From Protonemura montana (lineage: Eukaryota > Arthropoda > Insecta > Plecoptera > Nemouridae), in the NCBI GenBank assembly GCA_947568835.1, contig OX387610.1, forward strand, positions 16,849,050 through 16,913,049: DNA of 64,000 bases. The letters run 5' to 3'. Positions 27,571 to 40,960 of this stretch are shown one piece after another (the first letter of the stretch is position 1; each line of letters starts with the position of its first letter). Both the position numbers and the translations under genes were made by a program. Under the pieces are notes generated by a model. The model made no database searches. It was given only the letters and a program-made list of their open reading frames with translations, and was not told the origin of the DNA.

Positions 27571-30180
27571 ACGCTAGCCAGAGGCTCCAGACACTCTGCC
27601 ATGCTAGCCAGACGCTTCAGACTTTCTGCCACGCTAGCCAAACGCTCCAGACACTCTGCCACGCTAGCCAGACGCTCCAGACACTCTGATTCGCTACCTA
27701 GACGTTCCAGACACTTTGCCTTGCTACTGAGAAGCTCCAGACACTCTGCCTCGCTAGCTAGGCGCTTTAGAAGCTCTGCCTCGCTAGCCAGAGGTTTCAG
27801 ACACTCTGCCACGCTAGCTAGACGCTCCAGACACACTGCCTCGCTACTTAGACGCTCCAGAAACTCTGCCTCGCTAGCCAGGAGCTCCAGACACTCTGCG
27901 TTGCTACTTAGACACTCTAGACACTCTGCCTCGCTAGCCAGCCGCTTTATACACTCTGCCTTGCTAGCCAGACGCTCCAGACACTCTGCCACGCTAGCCA
28001 GACGCTCCAGACACTCTTAGTCGCTACCTAGACGTTCCAGAAACTTTGCCTTGCTACCCAAACGCTCCAGACACTCTGCCATGCTAGCCAGACGCTATAG
28101 ACTATATGCCACGCTAGCCATAGGCTCCAGACACTCTGCTTCGCTAGCTAGATGCTCCAGACACTCTGCCTTGCTACCCAGACGCTCCAGACACTCTGCC
28201 ATTCTAGTCAGACGCTCTAGACTATCTGCCACGCTAGCCAGACGCTCCAGACACTCTGCCACGCTAGCCAGACTCTCTAGACACTTTGCCCCGCTACCCA
28301 GACGCTCCAGACAATCTGCTTCGCTAGCTAGATGGTCCAGGCACTCTGCCATGCTAGTCAGACGCTTCAGACTTTCTGCCTTACTAGCAAGACGCTCAAG
28401 ACACTCTGCCATTCTAGTCAGACGCTCCGGACTACCTGCTACGCTAGCCAGAGGCTCCAGACACTCTGCTTTGCTAGCCAGACGCTCCAGGTACTCTGCC
28501 TTGCTACCCAGACAATCCAGACTCTCTGCCATTCTAGTCAGACGCTCCAGACACTCTGCCTCGCTAGCCAGGCGCTCCAGACACTCTACCTCGCCACCCA
28601 GACGCTCCAGGCACTCTGCCTCGCCAGCAAGGCACTTCAGACACTCTGTTTTGCTAGCTAGACGGTCCAGACACTCAGCCATGCTAGCCAGACGCTCCAG
28701 GTACTCTGCCTTGCTACCCAGACGCTCCAGACACTCTGCCATTCTAGTCAGACGCTTCAGACTATCTGTTACGCTAGCCAGAGGCTCCAGACACTCTTCC
28801 ACGCTAGCCATACGCTGCAGACACTCAGCTATGCTAGCCACACGCTCCAGACTTTCTGCCACGCTAGCCAGACGCTTGAGACACTCTGCCACGCTAGCCA
28901 GACGCTCCAGACACTCTGATTCGCTACCCAGACGCTCCAGACACTTTGCCTCGCTACCCAGACACACCAGACACTCTGCCTTGCTACCCAGACCCTCCAG
29001 ACACTCTGCCTTGCTAGCCAGGTGCTCCAGACACTCTGCCTCTCTACCCAGACGCTCCAGACTATCTGCCACGCAAGCCAGTGGCTCCAGACACTCTGAC
29101 ACGCTAGCTAGACGCTCCAGACACTCTGCCATTCTAGTCAGACGCTCCAGACTATCTGCCACGCTAGCCAGAGGCTCCAGACACTCTGCCACGCTAGCCA
29201 TACGCTGCAGACACTCAGCTATGCTAGCCACACGCTCCAGACTTTCTGCCACGCTAGCCAGACGCTCGAGACACTCTGCCACGCTAGCCATAGGCTCCAG
29301 ACACTCTGCTTCGCTAGCTAGACGCTCCAGACACTCTGCCTTGCTACCCAGACGCTCCAGTCACTCTGCCATTCTAGTCAGACGCTCTAGACTATCTGCC
29401 ACGCTAGCCAGACGCTCCAGACACTCTGCCACGCTAGCCAGACTCTCTAGACACTTTGCCCCGCTACCCAGACGCTCCAGACAATCTGCTTCGCTAGCTA
29501 GATGGTCCAGGCACTCTGCCATGCTAGTCAGACGCTTCAGACTTTCTGCCTTACTAGCAAGACGCTCAAGACACTCTGCCATTCTAGTCAGACGCTCCGG
29601 ACTACCTGCTACGCTAGCCAGAGGCTCCAGACACTCTGCTTTGCTAGCCAGACGCTCCAGGTACTCTGCCTTGCTACCCAGACAATCCAGACTCTCTGCC
29701 ATTCTAGTCAGACGCTCCAGACACTCTGCCTCGCTAGCCAGGCGCTCCAGACACTCTACCTCGCCACCCAGACGCTCCAGGCACTCTGCCTCGCCAGCAA
29801 GGCACTTCAGACACTCTGTTTTGCTAGCTAGACGGTCCAGACACTCAGCCATGCTAGCCAGACGCTCCAGGTACTCTGCCTTGCTACCCAGACGCTCCAG
29901 ACACTCTGCCATTCTAGTCAGACGCTCCAGACTATCTGTTACGCTAGCCAGAGGCTCCAGACACTCTCCCACGCTAGCCATACGCTGCAGACACTCAGCT
30001 ATGCTAGCCACACGCTCCAGACTTTCTGCCACGCTAGCCAGACGCTTGAGACACTCTGCCACGCTAGCCAGACGCTCCAGACACTCTGATTCGCTACCCA
30101 GACGCTCCAGACACTTTGCCTCGCTACCCAGACACACCAGACACTCTGCCTTGCTACCCAGACCCTCCAGACACTCTGCC
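27571..30180. repeat. 2,610-bp higher-order repeat, copy 1
   Basis: This is an 87-monomer unit repeated directly at 30181-32790. Inside it, 28111-29010 is repeated at 29281-30180 (offset 1,170 bp, about 900 bp shared). A smaller 390-bp-spaced similarity (28741 and 29131) is nested within that. The monomer end ACTCTTAG at 28013-28020 marks the unit and recurs at 30623 and 34643. Confidence 0.92.
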
Positions 30181-32790
30181 ACGCTAGCCAGAGGCTCCAG
30201 ACACTCTGCCATGCTAGCCAGACGCTTCAGACTTTCTGCCACGCTAGCCAAACGCTCCAGACACTCTGCCACGCTAGCCAGACGCTCCAGACACTCTGAT
30301 TCGCTACCTAGACGTTCCAGACACTTTGCCTTGCTACTGAGAAGCTCCAGACACTCTGCCTCGCTAGCTAGGCGCTTTAGAAGCTCTGCCTCGCTAGCCA
30401 GAGGTTTCAGACACTCTGCCACGCTAGCTAGACGCTCCAGACACACTGCCTCGCTACTTAGACGCTCCAGAAACTCTGCCTCGCTAGCCAGGAGCTCCAG
30501 ACACTCTGCGTTGCTACTTAGACACTCTAGACACTCTGCCTCGCTAGCCAGCCGCTTTATACACTCTGCCTTGCTAGCCAGACGCTCCAGACACTCTGCC
30601 ACGCTAGCCAGACGCTCCAGACACTCTTAGTCGCTACCTAGACGTTCCAGAAACTTTGCCTTGCTACCCAAACGCTCCAGACACTCTGCCATGCTAGCCA
30701 GACGCTATAGACTATATGCCACGCTAGCCATAGGCTCCAGACACTCTGCTTCGCTAGCTAGATGCTCCAGACACTCTGCCTTGCTACCCAGACGCTCCAG
30801 ACACTCTGCCATTCTAGTCAGACGCTCTAGACTATCTGCCACGCTAGCCAGACGCTCCAGACACTCTGCCACGCTAGCCAGACTCTCTAGACACTTTGCC
30901 CCGCTACCCAGACGCTCCAGACAATCTGCTTCGCTAGCTAGATGGTCCAGGCACTCTGCCATGCTAGTCAGACGCTTCAGACTTTCTGCCTTACTAGCAA
31001 GACGCTCAAGACACTCTGCCATTCTAGTCAGACGCTCCGGACTACCTGCTACGCTAGCCAGAGGCTCCAGACACTCTGCTTTGCTAGCCAGACGCTCCAG
31101 GTACTCTGCCTTGCTACCCAGACAATCCAGACTCTCTGCCATTCTAGTCAGACGCTCCAGACACTCTGCCTCGCTAGCCAGGCGCTCCAGACACTCTACC
31201 TCGCCACCCAGACGCTCCAGGCACTCTGCCTCGCCAGCAAGGCACTTCAGACACTCTGTTTTGCTAGCTAGACGGTCCAGACACTCAGCCATGCTAGCCA
31301 GACGCTCCAGGTACTCTGCCTTGCTACCCAGACGCTCCAGACACTCTGCCATTCTAGTCAGACGCTTCAGACTATCTGTTACGCTAGCCAGAGGCTCCAG
31401 ACACTCTTCCACGCTAGCCATACGCTGCAGACACTCAGCTATGCTAGCCACACGCTCCAGACTTTCTGCCACGCTAGCCAGACGCTTGAGACACTCTGCC
31501 ACGCTAGCCAGACGCTCCAGACACTCTGATTCGCTACCCAGACGCTCCAGACACTTTGCCTCGCTACCCAGACACACCAGACACTCTGCCTTGCTACCCA
31601 GACCCTCCAGACACTCTGCCTTGCTAGCCAGGTGCTCCAGACACTCTGCCTCTCTACCCAGACGCTCCAGACTATCTGCCACGCAAGCCAGTGGCTCCAG
31701 ACACTCTGACACGCTAGCTAGACGCTCCAGACACTCTGCCATTCTAGTCAGACGCTCCAGACTATCTGCCACGCTAGCCAGAGGCTCCAGACACTCTGCC
31801 ACGCTAGCCATACGCTGCAGACACTCAGCTATGCTAGCCACACGCTCCAGACTTTCTGCCACGCTAGCCAGACGCTCGAGACACTCTGCCACGCTAGCCA
31901 TAGGCTCCAGACACTCTGCTTCGCTAGCTAGACGCTCCAGACACTCTGCCTTGCTACCCAGACGCTCCAGTCACTCTGCCATTCTAGTCAGACGCTCTAG
32001 ACTATCTGCCACGCTAGCCAGACGCTCCAGACACTCTGCCACGCTAGCCAGACTCTCTAGACACTTTGCCCCGCTACCCAGACGCTCCAGACAATCTGCT
32101 TCGCTAGCTAGATGGTCCAGGCACTCTGCCATGCTAGTCAGACGCTTCAGACTTTCTGCCTTACTAGCAAGACGCTCAAGACACTCTGCCATTCTAGTCA
32201 GACGCTCCGGACTACCTGCTACGCTAGCCAGAGGCTCCAGACACTCTGCTTTGCTAGCCAGACGCTCCAGGTACTCTGCCTTGCTACCCAGACAATCCAG
32301 ACTCTCTGCCATTCTAGTCAGACGCTCCAGACACTCTGCCTCGCTAGCCAGGCGCTCCAGACACTCTACCTCGCCACCCAGACGCTCCAGGCACTCTGCC
32401 TCGCCAGCAAGGCACTTCAGACACTCTGTTTTGCTAGCTAGACGGTCCAGACACTCAGCCATGCTAGCCAGACGCTCCAGGTACTCTGCCTTGCTACCCA
32501 GACGCTCCAGACACTCTGCCATTCTAGTCAGACGCTCCAGACTATCTGTTACGCTAGCCAGAGGCTCCAGACACTCTGCCACGCTAGCCATACGCTGCAG
32601 ACACTCAGCTATGCTAGCCACACGCTCCAGACTTTCTGCCACGCTAGCCAGACGCTTGAGACACTCTGCCACGCTAGCCAGACGCTCCAGACACTCTGAT
32701 TCGCTACCCAGACGCTCCAGACACTTTGCCTCGCTACCCAGACACACCAGACACTCTGCCTTGCTACCCAGACCCTCCAGACACTCTGCC
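30181..32790. repeat. 2,610-bp higher-order repeat, copy 2
   Basis: This copy matches 27571-30180 in register. One difference is ACACTCTGCC at 32571 for ACACTCTCCC at 29961. The nested 1,170-bp-spaced duplication is conserved (30721-31620 and 31891-32790), so it predates the 2,610-bp duplication. Confidence 0.92.
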
Positions 32791-35700
32791 TTGCTAGCCA
32801 GGTGCTCCAGACACTCTGCCTCGCTACCCAGACGCTCCAGACTATCTGCCACGCTAGCCAGTGGCTCCAGACACTCTGCCTCGCTACCCAGACGCTCCAG
32901 ACACTCTGCCTCGCTATCCAGACGCTCCAGACACTCTGCCTCGCTACCCAGACGCTCCAGACACTCTGCCTCGCTAGCCAGGCGCTCCAGACACTCTGCC
33001 TCGCTACCCAGACGCTCCAGGCACTCTGCCTCGCCAGCAAGTTACTTTAGACACTCTGTTTCGCTAGCTAGACGGTCCAGACACTCAGCCATGCTAGCCA
33101 GACGCTCCAGGTACTCTGCCTTGCTACCCAGGCGCTCCAGACACTCTGCCTCGCTACCCAGACGCTCCAGGCACTCTGCCTCGCCAGCAAGGCACTTCAG
33201 ACACTCTTTTTCGCTAGCTAGACGGTCCAGACACTCAGCCATGCTAGCCAGACGCTCCAGGTACTCTGCCTTGCTACCCAGACGCTCCAGACACTCTGCT
33301 ATTCTAGTCAGACGCTCCAGACTTTCCGCCACGCTAGCCAGACGCTCTAAACTTTCTGCCTCGCTAGCAAGACGCTCCTGACACTCTGCCTCGCTACCCA
33401 GACGCTCCAGACACTTTGCCTCGCTACCCAGACGCTCCAGACACTCTGCCTCGCTTGCTAGACGCTCTAGACACTCTGCCATGATAACCAGATGCTCCAG
33501 ACTATCCGCCACGCTAGCCATAGGCTCCAGACATTCGGCCACGCTAGCAAGACGCTCCAGACACTCAGCCACGCTCGCCAGACGTTCCAGACACTCTGCC
33601 TCGCTATTCAGACGCTCCAGTTACTCTACCATGCTAGCTAGACGCTCCAGACACACTGCCTCGCTAGCCAGGCGCTCCAGACACTCTGCCTCGCTACCCA
33701 GACGCTCCAGACACTCTGCCTCGCTATCCAGACGCTCCAGACACTCTGCCTCGCTACCCAGACGCTCCAGACACTCTGCCTCGCTAGCCAGGCGCTCCAG
33801 ACACTCTGCCTCGCTACCCAGACGCTCCAGGCACTCTGCCTCGCCAGCAAGTTACTTTAGACACTCTGTTTCGCTAGCTAGACGGTCCAGACACTCAGCC
33901 ATGCTAGCCAGACGCTCCAGGTACTCTGCCTTGCTACCCAGACGCTCCAGACACACTGCCTCGCTTGCCATGCGCTCAAAACACTCTGTCACGCTAGCAA
34001 GACGCTCCAGACACTCTGCCTCGCTAGCCAGGCGCTTCAGACTCTCTGCCTCGCTAGCTAGACGCTCCAGACACTCTGCCATGCTAGCCAGACGCTATAG
34101 ACTATATGCCACGCTAGCCATAGGCTTCAGACACTCTGCCTCGCTACCCAGACGATCCAGACTATCTGCCACGCTAGCCAGTGGCTCCAGACTATCTGCC
34201 ACGCTAGCCAGAGGCTCCAGACACTCTGCCATGCTAGCCAGACGCTTCAGACTTTCTGCCACGCTAGCCAAACGCTCCAGACACTCTGCCACGCTAGCCA
34301 GACGCTCCAGACACTCTGATTCGCTACCTAGACGTTCCAGACACTTTGCCTTGCTACTGAGAAGCTCCAGACACTCTGCCTCGCTAGCTAGGCGCTTTAG
34401 AAGCTCTGCCTCGCTAGCCAGAGGTTTCAGACACTCTGCCACGCTAGCTAGACGCTCCAGACACACTGCCTCGCTACTTAGACGCTCCAGAAACTCTGCC
34501 TCGCTAGCCAGGAGCTCCAGACACTCTGCGTTGCTACTTAGACACTCTAGACACTCTGCCTCGCTAGCCAGCCGCTTTATACACTCTGCCTTGCTAGCCA
34601 GACGCTCCAGACACTCTGCCACGCTAGCCAGACGCTCCAGACACTCTTAGTCGCTACCTAGACGTTCCAGAAACTTTGCCTTGCTACCCAAACGCTCCAG
34701 ACACTCTGCCATGCTAGCCAGACGCTATAGACTATATGCCACGCTAGCCATAGGCTCCAGACACTCTGCTTCGCTAGCTAGACGCTCCAGACACTCTGCC
34801 TTGCTACCCAGACGCTCCAGACACTCTGCCATTCTAGTCAGACGCTCTAGACTATCTGCCACGCTAGCCAGACGCTCCAGACACTCTGCCACGCTAGCCA
34901 GACTCTCTAGACACTTTGCCCCGCTACCCAGACGCTCCAGACAATCTGCTTCGCTAGCTAGATGGTCCAGGCACTCTGCCATGCTAGTCAGACGCTTCAG
35001 ACTTTCTGCCTTACTAGCAAGACGCTCAAGACACTCTGCCATTCTAGTCAGACGCTCCGGACTACCTGCTACGCTAGCCAGAGGCTCCAGACACTCTGCT
35101 TTGCTAGCCAGACGCTCCAGGTACTCTGCCTTGCTACCCAGACAATCCAGACTCTCTGCCATTCTAGTCAGACGCTCCAGACACTCTGCCTCGCTAGCCA
35201 GGCGCTCCAGACACTCTACCTCGCCACCCAGACGCTCCAGGCACTCTGCCTCGCCAGCAAGGCACTTCAGACACTCTGTTTTGCTAGCTAGACGGTCCAG
35301 ACACTCAGCCATGCTAGCCAGACGCTCCAGGTACTCTGCCTTGCTACCCAGACGCTCCAGACACTCTGCCATTCTAGTCAGACGCTTCAGACTATCTGTT
35401 ACGCTAGCCAGAGGCTCCAGACACTCTTCCACGCTAGCCATACGCTGCAGACACTCAGCTATGCTAGCCACACGCTCCAGACTTTCTGCCACGCTAGCCA
35501 GACGCTTGAGACACTCTGCCACGCTAGCCAGACGCTCCAGACACTCTGATTCGCTACCCAGACGCTCCAGACACTTTGCCTCGCTACCCAGACACACCAG
35601 ACACTCTGCCTTGCTACCCAGACCCTCCAGACACTCTGCCTTGCTAGCCAGGTGCTCCAGACACTCTGCCTCGCTACCCAGACGCTCCAGACTATCTGCC

Positions 35701-37800
35701 ACGCAAGCCAGTGGCTCCAGACACTCTGACACGCTAGCTAGACGCTCCAGACACTCTGCCATTCTAGTCAGACGCTCCAGACTATCTGCCACGCTAGCCA
35801 GAGGCTCCAGACACTCTGCCACGCTAGCCATACGCTGCAGACACTCAGCTATGCTAGCCACACGCTCCAGACTTTCTGCCACGCTAGCCAGACGCTCGAG
35901 ACACTCTGCCACGCTAGCCATAGGCTCCAGACACTCTGCTTCGCTAGCTAGACGCTCCAGACACTCTGCCTTGCTACCCAGACGCTCCAGTCACTCTGCC
36001 ATTCTAGTCAGACGCTCTAGACTATCTGCCACGCTAGCCAGACGCTCCAGACACTCTGCCACGCTAGCCAGACTCTCTAGACACTTTGCCCCGCTACCCA
36101 GACGCTCCAGACAATCTGCTTCGCTAGCTAGATGGTCCAGGCACTCTGCCATGCTAGTCAGACGCTTCAGACTTTCTGCCTTACTAGCAAGACGCTCAAG
36201 ACACTCTGCCATTCTAGTCAGACGCTCCGGACTACCTGCTACGCTAGCCAGAGGCTCCAGACACTCTGCTTTGCTAGCCAGACGCTCCAGGTACTCTGCC
36301 TTGCTACCCAGACAATCCAGACTCTCTGCCATTCTAGTCAGACGCTCCAGACACTCTGCCTCGCTAGCCAGGCGCTCCAGACACTCTACCTCGCCACCCA
36401 GACGCTCCAGGCACTCTGCCTCGCCAGCAAGGCACTTCAGACACTCTGTTTTGCTAGCTAGACGGTCCAGACACTCAGCCATGCTAGCCAGACGCTCCAG
36501 GTACTCTGCCTTGCTACCCAGACGCTCCAGACACTCTGCCATTCTAGTCAGACGCTCCAGACTATCTGTTACGCTAGCCAGAGGCTCCAGACACTCTGCC
36601 ACGCTAGCCATACGCTGCAGACACTCAGCTATGCTAGCCACACGCTCCAGACTTTCTGCCACGCTAGCCAGACGCTTGAGACACTCTGCCACGCTAGCCA
36701 GACGCTCCAGACACTCTGATTCGCTACCCAGACGCTCCAGACACTTTGCCTCGCTACCCAGACACACCAGACACTCTGCCTTGCTACCCAGACCCTCCAG
36801 ACACTCTGCCTTGCTAGCCAGGTGCTCCAGACACTCTGCCTCGCTACCCAGACGCTCCAGACTATCTGCCACGCTAGCCAGTGGCTCCAGACACTCTGCC
36901 TCGCTACCCAGACGCTCCAGACACTCTGCCTCGCTATCCAGACGCTCCAGACACTCTGCCTCGCTACCCAGACGCTCCAGACACTCTGCCTCGCTAGCCA
37001 GGCGCTCCAGACACTCTGCCTCGCTACCCAGACGCTCCAGGCACTCTGCCTCGCCAGCAAGTTACTTTAGACACTCTGTTTCGCTAGCTAGACGGTCCAG
37101 ACACTCAGCCATGCTAGCCAGACGCTCCAGGTACTCTGCCTTGCTACCCAGACGCTCCAGACACACTGCCTCGCTTGCCAGGCGCTCAAAACACTCTGTC
37201 ACGCTAGCAAGACGCTCCAGACACTCTGCCTCGCTAGCCAGGCGCTTCAGACTCTCTGCCTCGCTAGCTAGACGCTCCAGACACTCTGCCATGCTAGCCA
37301 GACGCTATAGACTATATGCCACGCTAGCTATAGGCTTCAGACACTCTGCCTCGCTACCCAGACGATCCAGACTATCTGCCACGCTAGCCAGTGGCTCCAG
37401 ACTATCTGCCACGCTAGCCAGAGGCTCCAGACACTCTGCCATGCTAGCCAGACGCTTCAGACTTTCTGCCACGCTAGCCAAACGCTCCAGACACTCTGCC
37501 ACGCTAGCCAGACGCTCCAGACACTCTGATTCGCTACCTAGACGTTCCAGACACTTTGCCTTGCTACTGAGAAGCTCCAGACACTCTGCCTCGCTAGCCA
37601 GGCGCTTTAGAAGCTCTGCCTCGCTAGCCAGAGGTTTCAGACACTCTGCCACGCTAGCTAGACGCTCCAGACACACTGCCTCGCTACTTAGACGCTCCAG
37701 ACACTCTGCCTCGCTAGCCAGGAGCTCCAGACACTCTGCCTTGCTACTTAGACGCTCTAGACACTCTGCCTCGCTAGCCAGCCGCTTTATACACTCTGCC
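32791..37800. repeat. 6,630-bp-spaced copy of the 26.5-30.2 kb segment
   Basis: From about 33130 to 36810 the sequence repeats about 26500-30180 at an offset of 6,630 bp. That carries along the ATGATAACCAG monomer (33481), the ACTCTTAG marker (34643) and the 1,170-bp-spaced duplication (34741 and 35911). Positions 32791-33130 and 36811-37140 pair with each other at 4,020 bp. Positions 37141-37800 return to the 27301-27960 type with some changes. The longest open frame in the window (34681-38862) crosses this segment and is not a gene. Confidence 0.88.
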
Positions 37801-40800
37801 TCGCTAGCCAGGCGCTTCAGACACTCTGCCATGCTAGCCAGACGCTATAGACTATATGCCACGCTAGCCATAGGCTCCAGACACTCTGCTTCGCTAGCTA
37901 GACGCTCCAGACACTCTGCCTTGCTACCCAGACGCTCCAGACACTCTGCCATTCTAGTCAGACGCTCTAGACTATCTGCCACGCTAGCCAGACGCTCCAG
38001 ACACTCTGCCACGCTAGCCAGACTCTCTAGACACTTTGCCCCGCTACCCAGACGCTCCAGACAATCTGCTTCGCTAGCCAGACGCTTCAGACACTCTGCC
38101 TTGCTACCCAGACCCTCCAGACACTCTGCCTCGCTAGCCAGGCGCTCTAGACACTCTGCCTCGCTACCCAGATGCTCCAGTTACTCTACCATGCTAGCTA
38201 GACGCTCCAGACACTCTGCCTCGCTACCCAGGCATTCCAGACACTCTGGTTCGCTACTCAGACGCTCCAGACACTCTGCCTCGCTAGCTAGCCGCTTTAG
38301 ACACTCTGCTTCACTAGCTAGACGCTCCAGACACTCTGCCATGCTAGCCAGACGCTCCAGACTATCTGCTACGCTAGCCAGAGGCTCCAGACACTCTGCC
38401 ACGCTAGCTAGACGCTCCAGACACTCTGCCTTGCTACCCAGACGCTTCAGACTATCTGCCACGCTAGCCAGTGGCTCCAGACACTCTGCCACGCTAGCTA
38501 GACGCTCCAGGCACTCTGCCTCGCTACTTAGACGCTCCAGAAACTCTGCCTCGCTAGCCAGGCACTCCAGACACTCTGGCTCGCTACCCAGACGCTCCAG
38601 ACACTCTGCCTCCCTAGCCAGCCGATCCAGACACTCTGCCATGCTAGCCAGAGATTTCAGACACTCTGCTACGCTAGCTAGACTCTCCAGACACTCTGCC
38701 ACGCTAGCTAGACGATCCAGACACTCTGCCTTGCTACCCAGACCCTCCAGACACTCTGCCTCGCTAAACAGGCGCTCCAGTCTCTCTGCCATGCTAGCCA
38801 GACGCTCCAGACTTTCTGCCACGCTAGCCAGACGCTCAAGACACTATGCCACGCAAGCTTGACGCTCCAGACACTCTGCCTTGCTACCCAGACCCTCCAG
38901 ACACTCTGCCTCGCTAGCCAGGCGCTCCAGACACTCTGCCTCGCTACCCAGACGCTCCAGACACTCTGCCTCGCTAGCCAGGCGCTCCAGACACTCTGCC
39001 TCGCTACCTAGACGCTTCAGACTATCTGCCACGCTAGCCAATGGCTCCAGACACTCTGCCACGCTAGCTAGACGCTCCAGGTACTCTGCCTCGCTACTTA
39101 GACGCTCCAGACACTCTTCCTCACTAACAAAGCATTTTAGACACTCTGGTTCGCTACTCAGACGCTCCAGACACTCTGCCTCGCTAGCTAGCCGCTTTAG
39201 ACACTCTGCCACGCTAGCTAGACGCTCCAGACACTCTGCAACGCTAGCCAGACGCTCCAGACACTCTGATTCGCTACCCAGACGTTCCAGACACTTTGCC
39301 TCGCTCCCCAGACGCTCCAGACACTCTGCCTCGCTAGCCAGGCGCTTCAGAAGCTCTGCCTCGCTAGCCAGGCGCTCCAGACACTCTGCCATGCTAGCCA
39401 GACGCTCCAGACTATCTGCTACGCTAGCCAGAGGCTCCAGACACTCTGCCACGCTAGCCAGGCGCTCCAGACACTCTGCCTCGCTACCCAGACGCTTCAA
39501 ACTATCTGCCACGCTAGCCAGTGTTTCCAGACACTCTGCCACGCTAGCTAGACGCTCCAGGCACTCTGGCTCGCTACTTAGACGCTCCAGAATTTCTGCC
39601 TCGCTAGCCAGGCACTCCAGACACTCTGGCTCGCTACCCAGACGCTCCAGACACTCTGCCTCCCTAGCCAGCCGCTCCAGACACTCTGCTATGCTAGCCA
39701 GAGATTTCAGACACTCTGCTACGCTAGCTAGACGCTCCAGACACTCTGCCACGCTAGCTAGACGCTCCAGGCACTCTGCCTTGCTACTTTGACCCTCCAG
39801 ACACTCTGCCTCGCTAGCCAGGCGCTCCAGACACTCTGCCTTACTACCCAGACGCTCCAGACTATCTGCCACGCTAGCCAGAGGCTCCAGACACTCTGCC
39901 ACGTTAGCCATACGCTGCAGACACTCTGCCTCGCTACCCAGACGCTCCAGACACTCTGCTACGCTAGCTAGACGCTCCAGACACTCTGTCTTGCTACCCA
40001 GACGCTCCAGACTCTCTGTCTTGCTACCCAGACGCTCCAGACACTTTGCCTCGCTACTTAGAACCACCAGACACTCTGCTACGCTAGCTAGACGCTCCAG
40101 ACACTCTGCCTTGCTACCCAGACCCTCCAGACACTCTGCCTTCCTAGCCGGGTGCTCCAGACACTCAGCCTCGCTACCTAGACGCTCTAGACTATCTGCC
40201 ACGCTAGCCAGACGCTCCAGACTATCCGCCACGCTAGCCATAGGCTCCAGACACTCAGCCACGCTCGCCAGACGTTCCAGACACTCTGCCTCGCTATTCA
40301 GATGCTCCAGTTACTCTACCATGCTAGCTAGACGCTCCAGACACACTGCCTCGCTAGCCAGGCGCTCCAGACACTCTGCCTCGCTACCCAGGCGCTTCAG
40401 ACTTTCTGCCTCGCTACCCAGACGCTCCAGGCACTCTGCCTCGCCAGCAAGGCACTTCAGACACTCTTTTTCGCTAGCTAGACGGTCCAGACACTCAGCC
40501 ATGCTAGCCAGACGCTCCAGGTACTCTGCCTTGCTACCCAGACGCTCCAGACACTCTGCTATTCTAGTCAGACGCTCCAGACTTTCCGCCACGCTAGCCA
40601 GACGCTCTTAACTTTCTGCCTCGCTAGCAAGACGCTCCTGACACTCTGCCTCGCTACCCAGACGCTCCAGACACTTTGCCTCGCTACCCAGACGCTCCAG
40701 ACACTCTGCCTCGCTAGCTAGACGCTCTAGACACTCTGCCATGATAACCAGATGCTCCAGACTATCCGCCACGCTAGCCATAGGCTCCAGACATTCGGTC

Positions 40801-40960
40801 ACGCTAGCAAGACGCTCCAGACACTCAGCCACGCTCGCCAGACGTTCCAGACACTCTGCCTCGCTATTCAGACGCTCCAGTTACTCTACCATGCTAGCTA
40901 GACGCTCCAGACACACTGCCTCGCTAGCCAGGCGCTCCAGACACTCTGCCTCGCTACCCA
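37801..40960. repeat. Mosaic segment duplicated 15.9 kb away, copy 1
   Basis: This segment joins second-repertoire monomers (37801-38070) to sequence like the 3,750 and 4,200 units (about 38071-39790, with AAGCTT at 38855), then back again. It recurs at 53746-56905 at an offset of 15,945 bp. That offset is 30 x 532 minus the 15 bases lost in three small deletions between the copies. I found about four or five substitutions in 3.16 kb, for example near 39136, 39510 and 40395. Confidence 0.92.

Noticed and set aside
34681-38862. 1,393-codon open frame on the plus strand, the longest in the window, as a repeat-protein gene
   Set aside because: It is opened by TTG rather than ATG, consists only of LARRSRHSAS-type decapeptides and crosses HOR borders. 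The same kind of frame is open on the other strand. It follows from a stop-free 30-bp monomer and shows no gene structure.
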